From positions 1 to 57,137 of the forward strand of contig JAAXIB010000016.1 in assembly GCA_012270585.1 (NCBI GenBank): a stretch of 57,137 bases of DNA, in the 5' to 3' direction. This stretch comes from Nitrospirales bacterium (GTDB lineage Bacteria > Nitrospirota > Nitrospiria > Nitrospirales > UBA8639). Below the pieces are notes generated by a model that did not search any database, was not told the origin of the DNA, and saw nothing but the letters and a program-made list of their open reading frames with translations. Of this stretch, positions 17,377 to 23,534 are shown one piece after another. How positions within the stretch are numbered: the first letter of the stretch is position 1; each line of letters opens with the position of its first letter. Both the position numbers and the translations under genes were made by a program.

Positions 17377-19017
17377 ATGAACGCCGAGAAAGCAGACATA
17401 CCGCGAGGAACGCTGGCCGGGCTTCAGCAGAACTGGAATGCCGACCTGCTGTCAGGGTTCCTGGTCTTTCTGATTGCGCTGCCGTTGTGCCTCGGCATCG
17501 CCCTGGCCTGCGGCTATCCCGCCATCGCCGGCATCTTCACCGCCATTATCGGCGGCATCCTGGCCACGTTTTTCAGTAATTCGGAACTCACGATCAAAGG
17601 TCCGGCCGCAGGGCTCATCGTCATCGCCATCGGCTGCGTCACGGAATTCGGGTTTACCGGCGGGAAGGACCCCGCCGCGGACTTTCAGGCTTACCGGCTG
17701 GCACTCGGCGTGGGGGTGGCCGCGGGCATCATCCAAATCCTGTTCGGGGTCTTCCGCGCCGGCATCCTCGGGGAATTCTTCCCGACGACGGCCATCCACG
17801 GGTTGCTGGCGTCCATCGGGGTCATCATCATCGCCAAGCAGTTTCCGGTGGTGATGGGACTCAGCCCCGAAGGATCGCCCCTGCAACTGCTGGCCGACAT
17901 CCCGACGTTCATCATGAACATGAACCCCAAGATCGGCCTGATCGGGATCGTGAGTCTCCTCATCGTGTTCGGGTATCCGCTCATCAAGAACCCCAAATTG
18001 AAAGTGATCCCGGCGCCGATGATCGTGTTGATTGTCGCGGTGCCGATGGGCCTGTATTTCAATATCAGCCAGGAAGGCACCTATGCCTTCAACGACCGGA
18101 CGTACGCGCTGGGCGCGAAGTTTCTCGTGGACGTGCCGGCAAACATGTTCAGCGCGCTCACGTTCCCGGATTTTTCGGGCCTGACCACGTCCATCGGGAT
18201 CAAGTACGTGATCATGTTCGCCCTGATCGGGAGCCTGGAATCGCTGCTCAGCGCCAAGGCCATCGACCAGATCGATCCGTGGAAGCGAAAGACGGATCTG
18301 GACCGGGACATGCTGGCCGTCGGCGTCGGCAATACCTTATCGGCCTTTGTGGGCGGGCTCCCGATGATTTCCGAAATCGTGCGCAGCAAAGCCAATATCG
18401 ACAACGGGGCCAGGACGCGGTTCGCCAACATGTTTCACGGCTCGTTCCTGTTGGTGTGCGTGGCCTTGATCCCGGGGATCATCAACCAGATTCCGCTGGC
18501 GGCCCTGGGCGCGTTGCTGGTGTTTACGGGGTTCCGGCTGGCCTCTCCCCATGAGTTTCTCCACATGTACCATTTGGGAAAAGACCAGTTCATTGTGTTC
18601 GTGTCCACGATCATCGGCGTGCTGGCCACGGACCTCCTGATGGGCATTGGCATCGGCATCGCGGTCAAGATCGTCATTCACATCTTCAATGGGGCCCCAA
18701 TTCCCTCGTTTTTCAAATTGAATGCCGAGATCACGCAGGAAGACGACAAGACGGCGACCATCGTGGTACGGGAGTCTGCGATTTTCAGCACCTGGATCCC
18801 CTTGCGCAAACACCTGCACCGGTTGCTCCAGGAAGGGAAAACGGTCACCTTGAACCTGGCCGAGACGCGACTCGTGGATCACACCGTGATGTCGAAACTC
18901 TATGAATGGGTCGGTGAATTCGAGGAAAAGGGGTGCGAGCTGTTCATCCGGGGATTGTCAGAGCACCGGCCGATGTCCGACTCCATGGTCGCGGCGCAGG
19001 TCAAACGCAAGGCCTAG
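17377..19017 (+). CDS. SulP-family anion transporter with STAS domain
   Basis: A 546-residue transporter. About 10-14 membrane segments span residues 20-430; motifs include IALPLCLGIALACGYP, the Gly/Ala-rich IKGPAAGLIVIAIG and SKANIDNGARTRFANMFHG. A C-terminal STAS domain (about 455-540) ends the protein. SulP proteins carry sulfate, bicarbonate or other anions. Pairing with NhaD favours a Na+-dependent bicarbonate role of the BicA type, but the substrate cannot be read from sequence. I chose ATG 17377 because GGGGAG lies 7 bases upstream; ATG 17362 is an alternative. Confidence 0.9.
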   Translation: MNAEKADIPRGTLAGLQQNWNADLLSGFLVFLIALPLCLGIALACGYPAIAGIFTAIIGGILATFFSNSELTIKGPAAGLIVIAIGCVTEFGFTGGKDPAADFQAYRLALGVGVAAGIIQILFGVFRAGILGEFFPTTAIHGLLASIGVIIIAKQFPVVMGLSPEGSPLQLLADIPTFIMNMNPKIGLIGIVSLLIVFGYPLIKNPKLKVIPAPMIVLIVAVPMGLYFNISQEGTYAFNDRTYALGAKFLVDVPANMFSALTFPDFSGLTTSIGIKYVIMFALIGSLESLLSAKAIDQIDPWKRKTDLDRDMLAVGVGNTLSAFVGGLPMISEIVRSKANIDNGARTRFANMFHGSFLLVCVALIPGIINQIPLAALGALLVFTGFRLASPHEFLHMYHLGKDQFIVFVSTIIGVLATDLLMGIGIGIAVKIVIHIFNGAPIPSFFKLNAEITQEDDKTATIVVRESAIFSTWIPLRKHLHRLLQEGKTVTLNLAETRLVDHTVMSKLYEWVGEFEEKGCELFIRGLSEHRPMSDSMVAAQVKRKA

Positions 19018-19172
19018 AGAAGAGCTGTCTCGTCTCGGTGGTATGAAAATAGCCTTATAGAGGGCAGGGTGAGGGAGAGGTTGGCGCGTAGGTCGGATTA
19101 GCGTAGCCCTTCGACTTCGCTCAGGACAGGCGTAATCCTACAATTCAAGATGTTTCTCCTATCCCTGTTTTC
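19018..19172. repeat. Copy of a TAGCG/CCTTCGAC palindromic repeat
   Basis: GTCGGATTAGCGTAGCCC...GGCGTAATCC (about 19090-19140) forms a partial inverted repeat around the segment CCCTTCGACTTCGCTCAGGA. A related copy lies at about 20380-20430, and a shorter GTCGGGTTAGCG/CGTAACCCGAC hairpin at 19616-19640. No gene is seen. Confidence 0.6.
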
Positions 19173-19210
19173 GTGCGATTGCGCTCGCCCAAGCCTGTGC
19201 GTTTTTGCAG
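19173..19210 (+). promoter_or_regulatory. Candidate activator sites upstream of the first 51-residue gene
   Basis: GTGCGATTGCGCTC (from 19173) and GTGCGTTTTTGCA (from 19197) begin 132 and 108 bases upstream of the -24 GG. The same two motifs lie at exactly the same distances from the second copy's promoter (20477 and 20501), which points to selected enhancer sites for a sigma-54 activator. Confidence 0.7.
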
Positions 19211-19303
19211 ATTGTCCCAACGTGATGAGCCGATCCGGCATGTCCTCTTCATAACCGATTGTTTTTTTGTAGGGTTTCCTGGAAGGCGTCCTCCCGTAAA
19301 GTC

Positions 19304-19319
19304 TGGCACATCCTTTGCT
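19304..19319 (+). promoter_or_regulatory. Sigma-54 promoter of the first 51-residue gene
   Basis: TGGCACATCCTTTGCT is a near-perfect sigma-54 element: TGGCAC, five bases, TTGCT, with 10 bases between GG and GC. It lies 42 bases upstream of the start codon at 19361. Confidence 0.92.
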
Positions 19320-19360
19320 TTAGAAAGGATAGGACCTGTTCAAATCTTAGGAGGGATACC

Positions 19361-19516
19361 ATGAGTGGATTCGACGTCTTGTACCGAAGCCTGCACAACG
19401 AGCCGAAAGAACCGAAGAAAGCCGACAAAGACGACTCTTCCTCTCAAGTGAAGAGCGAGGCTCAATCCGGATCGACCGTCAACCCGTTCCGGGCGTTGGT
19501 AGCCAAGATTTTCTAA
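19361..19516 (+). CDS. 51-residue protein of unknown function, copy 1
   Basis: A small hydrophilic protein that I do not recognise. It begins MSGFDVLYRSLHNE, has a charged Lys/Ser-rich centre and ends VNPFRALVAKIF. It shares 31 of 51 residues with the second copy at 20666; conservation is concentrated in the first 20 residues and the last 12, with a variable linker, so both ends are under selection. ATG 19361 follows TTAGGAGGGATACC. It has its own sigma-54 promoter and upstream sites. There is no signal peptide or membrane segment. The amphipathic C-terminal end could bind a partner or a membrane surface. Confidence 0.85.
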   Translation: MSGFDVLYRSLHNEPKEPKKADKDDSSSQVKSEAQSGSTVNPFRALVAKIF

Positions 19517-19537
19517 CCCGGTCCTTTCTCTTCCCTT

Positions 19538-19585
19538 TCTGTCATCCTCGACATCTTTAATCGAGGATCCAGAGTCGTTATTTTT
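19538..19585. repeat. Dispersed palindromic repeat copy
   Basis: CTGTCATCCTCGAC followed by TTTAATCGAGGATCCAGAGTC; the TCCTCGA/TCGAGGA arms pair. It lies just after the first 51-residue gene, and a similar pair of copies follows the second (about 20844-20940), so it may serve as the 3' end of both transcripts. Confidence 0.65.
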
Positions 19586-19659
19586 CTTTGAGTTAAGTTT
19601 CAGCAGAGACCGGAGGTCGGGTTAGCGTAGCGTAACCCGACAGCGGGACCAGCATGGTC

Positions 19660-19694
19660 TTGACTTGCTTTCAGTCTAACTAGATAATAGACTG
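19660..19694 (+). promoter_or_regulatory. Promoter and operator of the toxin-antitoxin pair
   Basis: A -35 TTGACT (19660-19665), 17-base spacer and -10 GATAAT (19683-19688) precede the antitoxin gene. An inverted repeat CAGTCTA-N9-TAGACTG (19672-19694) covers the -10 box, as expected for autorepression by a Phd-type antitoxin. Confidence 0.7.
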
Positions 19695-19713
19695 GTTTGC
19701 TATTCAAGGAGGA

Positions 19714-19959
19714 ATGATGAGAGAAATCGGCATGTTCGAGGCCAAAACCCACCTTTCCGCACTGGTAGACGAAGTCGCGCGCGGGGAAACCATCCTCATC
19801 ACCAAACGCGGGCAGCCAGTGGCCAAGCTGACGCCCCCGGAAGCCCCAGACTGTGGAGCCGCTGTGGCCGCGGCTCAAACCCTCCGTGACCTGCGCAAGC
19901 GCATTGGGTGGGCGACGACCGAGGAGATTCTCCAGATGCGGGATGAAGGCCGGCGTTGA
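19714..19959 (+). CDS. Phd/YefM-type antitoxin
   Basis: An 81-residue antitoxin. The N-terminal DNA-binding Phd/YefM fold is clear (EIGMFEAKTHLSALVDEVARGETILITKRGQPVAKL) and the C-terminal third is the toxin-neutralising tail. It should bind the VapC-like toxin and repress its own promoter; an inverted repeat overlaps the -10 box. ATG 19714 follows AAGGAGGA; ATG 19717 is equally possible. Its stop overlaps the toxin start (TTGA), giving coupled translation. Confidence 0.92.
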   Translation: MMREIGMFEAKTHLSALVDEVARGETILITKRGQPVAKLTPPEAPDCGAAVAAAQTLRDLRKRIGWATTEEILQMRDEGRR

Positions 19960-20360
19960 AGGCTGCCGTCCTGGATAGTTCCGTCACAGTGGCATGGGTG
20001 CTCGGGGATGAACCATCGGCGCGCGCTGACGCGATCCTGGAGGAAGTGACGGAAAGTGGCGGCATCGCCCCGGCGCTGTGGTGGGTTGAAGTCCGTAATG
20101 CCTTGGTCATCGCCGAGCGAAAAGGACGGTTGACCCAAGAAGACACCGCGGCAGCGGTGCGGGCGATTGACGCGCTGGGCGTCCACTTGGATCAGGCCCC
20201 TGACAGCGCTTCCCTACTCCGGCTGGCCAGGACACACGGATTGACCGTGTATGATGCGCTGTACCTGGAATTGTCGATCCGGCAACAGCGGCCCCTGGCT
20301 ACCCTTGACCGCAAACTTAGCGCGGCGGCACAGGCCGAAGGCATCACGCTAACGGTATGA
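19956..20360 (+). CDS. vapC: PIN-domain ribonuclease toxin (VapC family)
   Basis: A 134-residue PIN-domain protein. The acidic residues that bind Mg2+ are present: Asp7 (VLDSSV), Glu45 (WVEVRNAL), Asp100 (TVYDALYLELS) and Asp118 (ATLDRKL). It would cleave RNA when not bound by the antitoxin. It starts at TTG 19956, overlapping the antitoxin stop by four bases. The pair sits between the two paralogous 51-residue genes, so it may have inserted into a tandem duplication, or the duplication may have carried only the flanks. Confidence 0.9.
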   Translation: MKAAVLDSSVTVAWVLGDEPSARADAILEEVTESGGIAPALWWVEVRNALVIAERKGRLTQEDTAAAVRAIDALGVHLDQAPDSASLLRLARTHGLTVYDALYLELSIRQQRPLATLDRKLSAAAQAEGITLTV

Positions 20361-20363
20361 GAG

Positions 20364-20440
20364 TAGGCTTCCTCGGACGCGCGAGCGAAGCCCTTCGACT
20401 GCGCTCAGGACAGGCAGGACAGGCGTAACACGACAATCCC
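20364..20440. repeat. CCTTCGAC-type repeat, second copy
   Basis: The stretch at about 20385-20420 repeats the CCCTTCGACTxCGCTCAGGACAGG core found at about 19109-19132, with GACAGGCAGGACAGGCGTAA following. It lies directly after the toxin gene. Confidence 0.55.
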
Positions 20441-20476
20441 AACTCAAATCTTCCCTCAAACCCGGCAAGGGTTTTG

Positions 20477-20513
20477 GTGCGATTTCGCACACCGAAACCT
20501 GTGCGTTTTTGCC
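20477..20513 (+). promoter_or_regulatory. Candidate activator sites upstream of the second 51-residue gene
   Basis: GTGCGATTTCGCAC (20477-20490) is a perfect 14-base inverted repeat and GTGCGTTTTTGCC (20501-20513) a related half-site. They start 132 and 108 bases before the -24 GG, the same geometry as at 19173/19197. Confidence 0.75.
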
Positions 20514-20607
20514 TGTCGCCTCCCCATAGCCCGTCGGTGATGCATTTTCCTATCCATAAAAGGTTGTTTTTCGAAGAGTTTCTCAGGACACGTCCTACCG
20601 TAAAATC

Positions 20608-20623
20608 TGGCACACCCTTTGCT
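20608..20623 (+). promoter_or_regulatory. Sigma-54 promoter of the second 51-residue gene
   Basis: TGGCACACCCTTTGCT, with 10 bases between GG and GC, is a consensus sigma-54 element 43 bases upstream of ATG 20666. It differs from the first copy's promoter at only two positions. Confidence 0.92.
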
Positions 20624-20665
20624 TTACTATAAGATAGTGCTTGATCAAACCTTTGGAGGGATATC

Positions 20666-20821
20666 ATGAGTGAATTTTCTATCTTGTACAGAAGTTTACA
20701 TTGTGAACAGAAAGAATCGAAGAAAACCGACGAGAACAGCTCTTTCTCCCAAGCGAAGGGCGCGACTGAACCCAAATCGGTCGTCAACCCGTTCCGGGCG
20801 TTGATAGCCAAGATTTTCTAA
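20666..20821 (+). CDS. 51-residue protein of unknown function, copy 2
   Basis: Paralogue of the protein at 19361. It reads MSEFSILYRSLHCE at the start and VVNPFRALIAKIF at the end; the middle is Lys/Ser/Glu-rich and differs from copy 1. It has one cysteine at residue 13 that copy 1 lacks. ATG 20666 follows TTGGAGGGATATC. It has the same promoter architecture as copy 1. Because promoter, upstream sites and both protein ends are kept while the linker and the intergenic DNA have diverged, both copies look functional. The function is unknown. Confidence 0.85.
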   Translation: MSEFSILYRSLHCEQKESKKTDENSSFSQAKGATEPKSVVNPFRALIAKIF

Positions 20822-21043
20822 GCCGGTCGTTTCTCCCCCCCCCTTACTGTCATCCCCGACCAGATCGGGGATCCAGTGCCTTTTCTTTCCTCTTCCTGTC
20901 ATCCTTGATATCTCTAATCGAGGAATCCAGAGTCTTTGGTGGTTGTAGCCGCGCCATCCCGAGTCAAAGCCCGGGACATGCCTTATGGCGTCTTCCATCC
21001 CGACCAATACCCCATCAGATGCGATCCGGGCAGTTGGTGACAT
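20696..21043 (-). CDS. Doubtful small protein reading into a repeat
   Basis: A 115-codon frame starting at ATG 21043, with an AAAGGAGG ribosome site 4 bases upstream that overlaps the stop of the HNH-like gene. Only about the first 37 residues (to GWRGYNHQ) look like protein; after that the frame runs through the dispersed repeat at 20844-20940 and then antisense through the 51-residue gene. Most likely a short gene that lost its natural end when a repeat inserted. Confidence 0.3.
   Translation of the reverse strand: MSPTARIASDGVLVGMEDAIRHVPGFDSGWRGYNHQRLWIPRLEISRMTGRGKKRHWIPDLVGDDSKGGGETTGLENLGYQRPERVDDRFGFSRALRLGERAVLVGFLRFFLFTM
20844..20940. repeat. Two dispersed palindromic repeat copies
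   Basis: CTGTCATCCCCGAC-CAGATCGGGGATCCAG is followed by CTGTCATCCTTGAT...ATCGAGGAATCCAGAG. Each can fold as a hairpin. They lie 3' of the second 51-residue gene, in the same place as the copy after the first. Confidence 0.7.
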
Positions 21044-21056
21044 CGGGCCTCCTTTC

Positions 21057-21356
21057 TTAGATCAGTTTGAGGATCGACAGCCAATGCAACGGCTGTAAGA
21101 GGGTCGTGGTTTTCGCGCCGTCACGCGACCGGATGACCAGCGGCGCGATCTCCCAGCCATACAAAGAGTCACGATCACCATAGGCTCCAAAACGAATCGG
21201 ATAGCCAAAGAAATCGCGTCGCCACTCGTGGTGATCCTTGATGGCCCGTTTACTCGACCACTGGCTTGTGAGGGGTTTGCCGCGCTTCCAGACTTTGGCA
21301 ATGACAGCGGGACTATAGGGGTGACGATGGCGAGTGGGTCCGGGAGCATGGCCCAT
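21057..21356 (-). CDS. Degenerate HNH-nuclease-like protein
   Basis: A 99-residue protein resembling a small HNH family with the pattern WRRDFFG...YGDRDSLYGWEI...LLQPLHW. In active relatives the GWEI motif is followed by DH and the protein continues through an N residue; here it reads GWEIAPLVIRSRDG, so the catalytic Asp-His pair is missing. It begins at ATG 21356 behind a strong AAGGAGGTAGGGT ribosome site. Either it is a decayed nuclease or a structural derivative. The family match is from motif memory. Confidence 0.6.
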   Translation of the reverse strand: MGHAPGPTRHRHPYSPAVIAKVWKRGKPLTSQWSSKRAIKDHHEWRRDFFGYPIRFGAYGDRDSLYGWEIAPLVIRSRDGAKTTTLLQPLHWLSILKLI

Positions 21357-21807
21357 ACCCTACCTCCTTGGTCGGGCGAAACACGAAAGTACGGGCTTTC
21401 CTGTGTTAGAGCACGGTGGTGAGTTTCGTAGTGGTCGGCTGGAGACACCCGCCCTGTTTGTTTTGCGCTACGCTATACTATACTATACTGATTCTTTCGG
21501 TTCGGCGCATCGTATCTGCTCAGGCCTTGCCCGTCAATCCAGCATACGTGATGGTTTTCCCCGGCGTGACCTGCATAACGCCTGCATCGACGAGATTCTC
21601 TTGCAGGCCGTCAACATTAACGTGGTAGCGGTTCTTTTCTTCGTGGTGCTCTCTCCCTTCGATGTAGAGCCGAGAGAGCACCACCACAACATGCCTGCCA
21701 AGTTAAATTCGTAAGTCCCAAGAGACTCTTCTTGACCTCTCTGGGGAAGGGCTTATACCATTGCGAGCTTATGATCTCCCTACAGGCGTTCACACAATCG
21801 TTGCGTA
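21357..21807. other. Intergenic region without a supported gene
   Basis: Several short frames cross this region but none has a ribosome site or recognisable sequence. A TATACTATACTATACT run lies at about 21474-21490. An inverted pair GGTGCTCTCTC/GAGAGAGCACC (about 21647-21682) can form a hairpin on either strand. Confidence 0.5.
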
Positions 21808-22194
21808 GTGGAAAGTTTTTCTCCCGTGAATAATGGACTAACCAAGGGCGAGTCTGAGACGGCCATCCGCAATGCCGTCATCAAATTCGAACAGGAATTC
21901 ATGGGGCGCGGGCCGACGGAGGTCAAGGCGTTCATCCTGCGCGACATGGTCGTGGTGCGGCTCAAGGGTGTTCTGACTCCGGCCGAACGTCAACTCGCCA
22001 AGAACGCCGAGGGCGTGGACATGGTCAAACGCATGCGGCAAAACTTGATCTCCCAAGGACGGGAACGCCTCTGCAGCCAGATTTCCGCCACCGGGGTCGA
22101 AGTTACGGGTCTGTTCACCGACATCGAAACGCACAGCGGTGAACGGATGATCGTCTTTACCCTCGAAAGCGACCTCGACAATTCGTTTCGCTGA
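21808..22194 (+). CDS. mpsC: MpsC-family (DUF2294) protein
   Basis: A 128-residue soluble protein of PF10057 (DUF2294, MpsC). Family blocks are clear: KFEQEFMGRGPTEVKAFILRDMVVVRLKGVLTPAERQLA, then VKRMRQNLISQGRERL, and GVEVTGLFTDIETHSGERMIVFTLE at the end. In Staphylococcus the mpsABC operon supports CO2/bicarbonate supply and membrane potential; MpsA and MpsB are homologues of DabB and DabA. Its position a few kilobases from a dab operon is therefore meaningful, although it is on the opposite strand and not in that operon. Start is GTG 21808; no strong ribosome site is seen, so the start is uncertain by a few codons. Confidence 0.85.
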   Translation: MESFSPVNNGLTKGESETAIRNAVIKFEQEFMGRGPTEVKAFILRDMVVVRLKGVLTPAERQLAKNAEGVDMVKRMRQNLISQGRERLCSQISATGVEVTGLFTDIETHSGERMIVFTLESDLDNSFR

Positions 22195-22296
22195 CGACGA
22201 ACGTACGAGTGGTCATCCCTTGCAGAAGGAAGGTTCTCGCAACCCCTCCCCTCCCCGGCGAGGCTACCGGCCGGCGCCAAATGCGCCCATAAGAAA

Positions 22297-22329
22297 GAGG
22301 GAGACCGGGACGTGGTCCCGGTCTCCCTC
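22297..22329 (-). terminator. Terminator of coiled-coil gene copy 1
   Basis: A perfect 15-base stem GAGGGAGACCGGGAC/GTCCCGGTCTCCCTC with a 3-base loop, followed on the minus strand by TTTCTT. It is identical to the hairpin at 30222-30254. Confidence 0.85.
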
Positions 22330-22395
22330 TCATGCCTGCCGGCCGAGCGTGTTTCTATGACGGCGGCTGGGCTTCTGCTTGCCCCCCGCTTTTTG

Positions 22396-22752
22396 TCATG
22401 TTTTCAACAAGGCAATTTGTTCTTCATGCCAGACAATGCGTTGCCGAATGTCCTTCAATTCTCCGCGCCAAGCCCCTACCATTCTTTTCCAACTGGCGCT
22501 TCGAAAGCCTTTGGGATCCCGGTAGGAGTTCTTGAACATGTCCAGCCGGTTTTCCAATGCTTGGATTTTCTGTTCAAGCATGGTCGCCCTGTCCTGGTGT
22601 TGCTGAATGGCTGCCACGTGAGAAGCGATGGTTTGCACGATGGCCTCTCCTGCCAAGGGTCCGCCGGAAACGGGGCCATCCGCGGCAAATGCGGGTAGCG
22701 TGAGTCCTACACACAGCACGAGAGTCGGAATCACGGAGGTTAAGGTTTTCAT
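22396..22752 (-). CDS. Secreted coiled-coil protein of unknown function, copy 1
   Basis: A 118-residue protein. A signal peptide (about 1-23, LTLPAFAA) is followed by a helical region with heptad-like pattern (IQQHQDRATMLEQKIQALENRLDMF) and a basic C-terminal part (SWKRMVGAWRGELKDIRQRIVWHEEQIALL). It should be periplasmic and oligomeric. I recognise no family. ATG is at 22752 with an AAGGAGGACGAC ribosome site. It is divergent from an nhaR relic with a LysR-type box between them. A second copy lies at 30321 with the same neighbours; the 3' halves of the two genes are identical at the base level. Confidence 0.85.
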   Translation of the reverse strand: MKTLTSVIPTLVLCVGLTLPAFAADGPVSGGPLAGEAIVQTIASHVAAIQQHQDRATMLEQKIQALENRLDMFKNSYRDPKGFRSASWKRMVGAWRGELKDIRQRIVWHEEQIALLKT

Positions 22753-22820
22753 GTCGTCCTCCTTTCTTGTTCTTTGTTCATCAACTGTAACTTCATTATC
22801 GGGTATGATAATGAATAGAA

Positions 22821-22867
22821 CAAATAAATAATTCAGAATTGAAGCATCCAATATTTGGATGTATCAT
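22821..22867 (+). promoter_or_regulatory. NhaR-type regulatory region, copy 1
   Basis: The shared motif CAAATAAATAATTC (22821-22834) is followed by the dyad ATCCAATATTTGGAT (22846-22860), which contains a LysR-type T-N11-A box, and a -10-like TATCAT (22862-22867). The same order is seen at 30746-30792. Confidence 0.7.
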
Positions 22868-22876
22868 TTCATTCCC

Positions 22877-23155
22877 GTGGACTGGCTCAACTACCATCAT
22901 CTGCTCTATTTCTGGGTGATTGCCCCGAAAGGGTCGATGAAGCCAACCCGCGGTATGGCAAAGGTATCGCAGCCTGAGAACGGCTTTGCGGGCTGAAACA
23001 TGTCAGAAGAAGGGGGACTAAGGAATGTCGGAAAAGCCGTCTGCGCTACACGAGGGAATAATGCGGCTGTGCGCGGCCCCAACCGGTACGGCGAAAAAGC
23101 GCGACCCGTATCGCCTCATCGGCTCGACGGTTGGCATTGTGGAAGTCGCCCGGGC
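22877..23155 (+). pseudogene. Relic of an nhaR-type LysR regulator
   Basis: The frame from GTG 22877 reads VDWLNYHHLLYFWVIAPKGS, nearly identical to the intact regulator at 30799, then diverges and stops at about 22997. Downstream, GGAATGTCGGAAAAGC (about 23021) and GGTTGGCATTGTGGAAGTCG (about 23131-23150) still match the intact gene at about 30984 and 31087, with deletions between. The DNA-binding helix-turn-helix is disrupted. It is the decayed partner of coiled-coil copy 1. Confidence 0.8.
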
Positions 23156-23169
23156 ATTCTCGCCCGGGT

Positions 23170-23505
23170 TTAAGATTCCGCTGATTCAAAATGGCCTTTT
23201 CTGAGAACCCCGACGTCCGACACAAAGAGACTTCCGGAATGGCGTTCCAGGAACGGCTTAAGTCCCGAAAGGATGGGTTCGACCTTGTCTTCGGGAACGA
23301 CAGTCAGCACCATTTGCAGGCTGCTCTCATCATTGAACATGAGGTGCCCTTCATGGAAGCCGCTATGACCTTTGCCCGACAGACTGCCGAAGATGGTGTA
23401 GCCACAGGCCTTGATCCGATCCAGCACTTCCGTCACGAAGCTCAGGTGCTCGCCGTTAATAATGATTTTGATTTCCTTCATCGGGTGAAGCGTAATGGTA
23501 CTCAT
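23170..23505 (-). CDS. PII-like regulatory protein of the Dab operon
   Basis: A 111-residue protein with a PII-like ferredoxin fold: a first strand KEIKIIING, a helix HLSFVTEVLDRIKACGYT, then a second half with MVLTVVPEDKVEPILSGLKPFL and SLFVSDVGVLRKG. It lacks the typical PII T-loop with its uridylylated Tyr. PII-like proteins beside inorganic-carbon transporters bind adenine nucleotides (CPII) and probably gate transport. It is the last gene of the minus-strand dab operon, 29 bases after dabA. The ATG at 23505 follows GAGGAGGAATAGC; the internal Met (MKEIKI) is a less likely start. Confidence 0.85.
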   Translation of the reverse strand: MSTITLHPMKEIKIIINGEHLSFVTEVLDRIKACGYTIFGSLSGKGHSGFHEGHLMFNDESSLQMVLTVVPEDKVEPILSGLKPFLERHSGSLFVSDVGVLRKGHFESAES

Positions 23506-23534
23506 GGTCTGCTATTCCTCCTCAACCTGATGGA

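Noticed and set aside
21334-21714. Plus-strand frame in the 21.4 kb gap
   Set aside because: No ribosome site, runs through TATACT repeats and an inverted pair, no recognisable protein.
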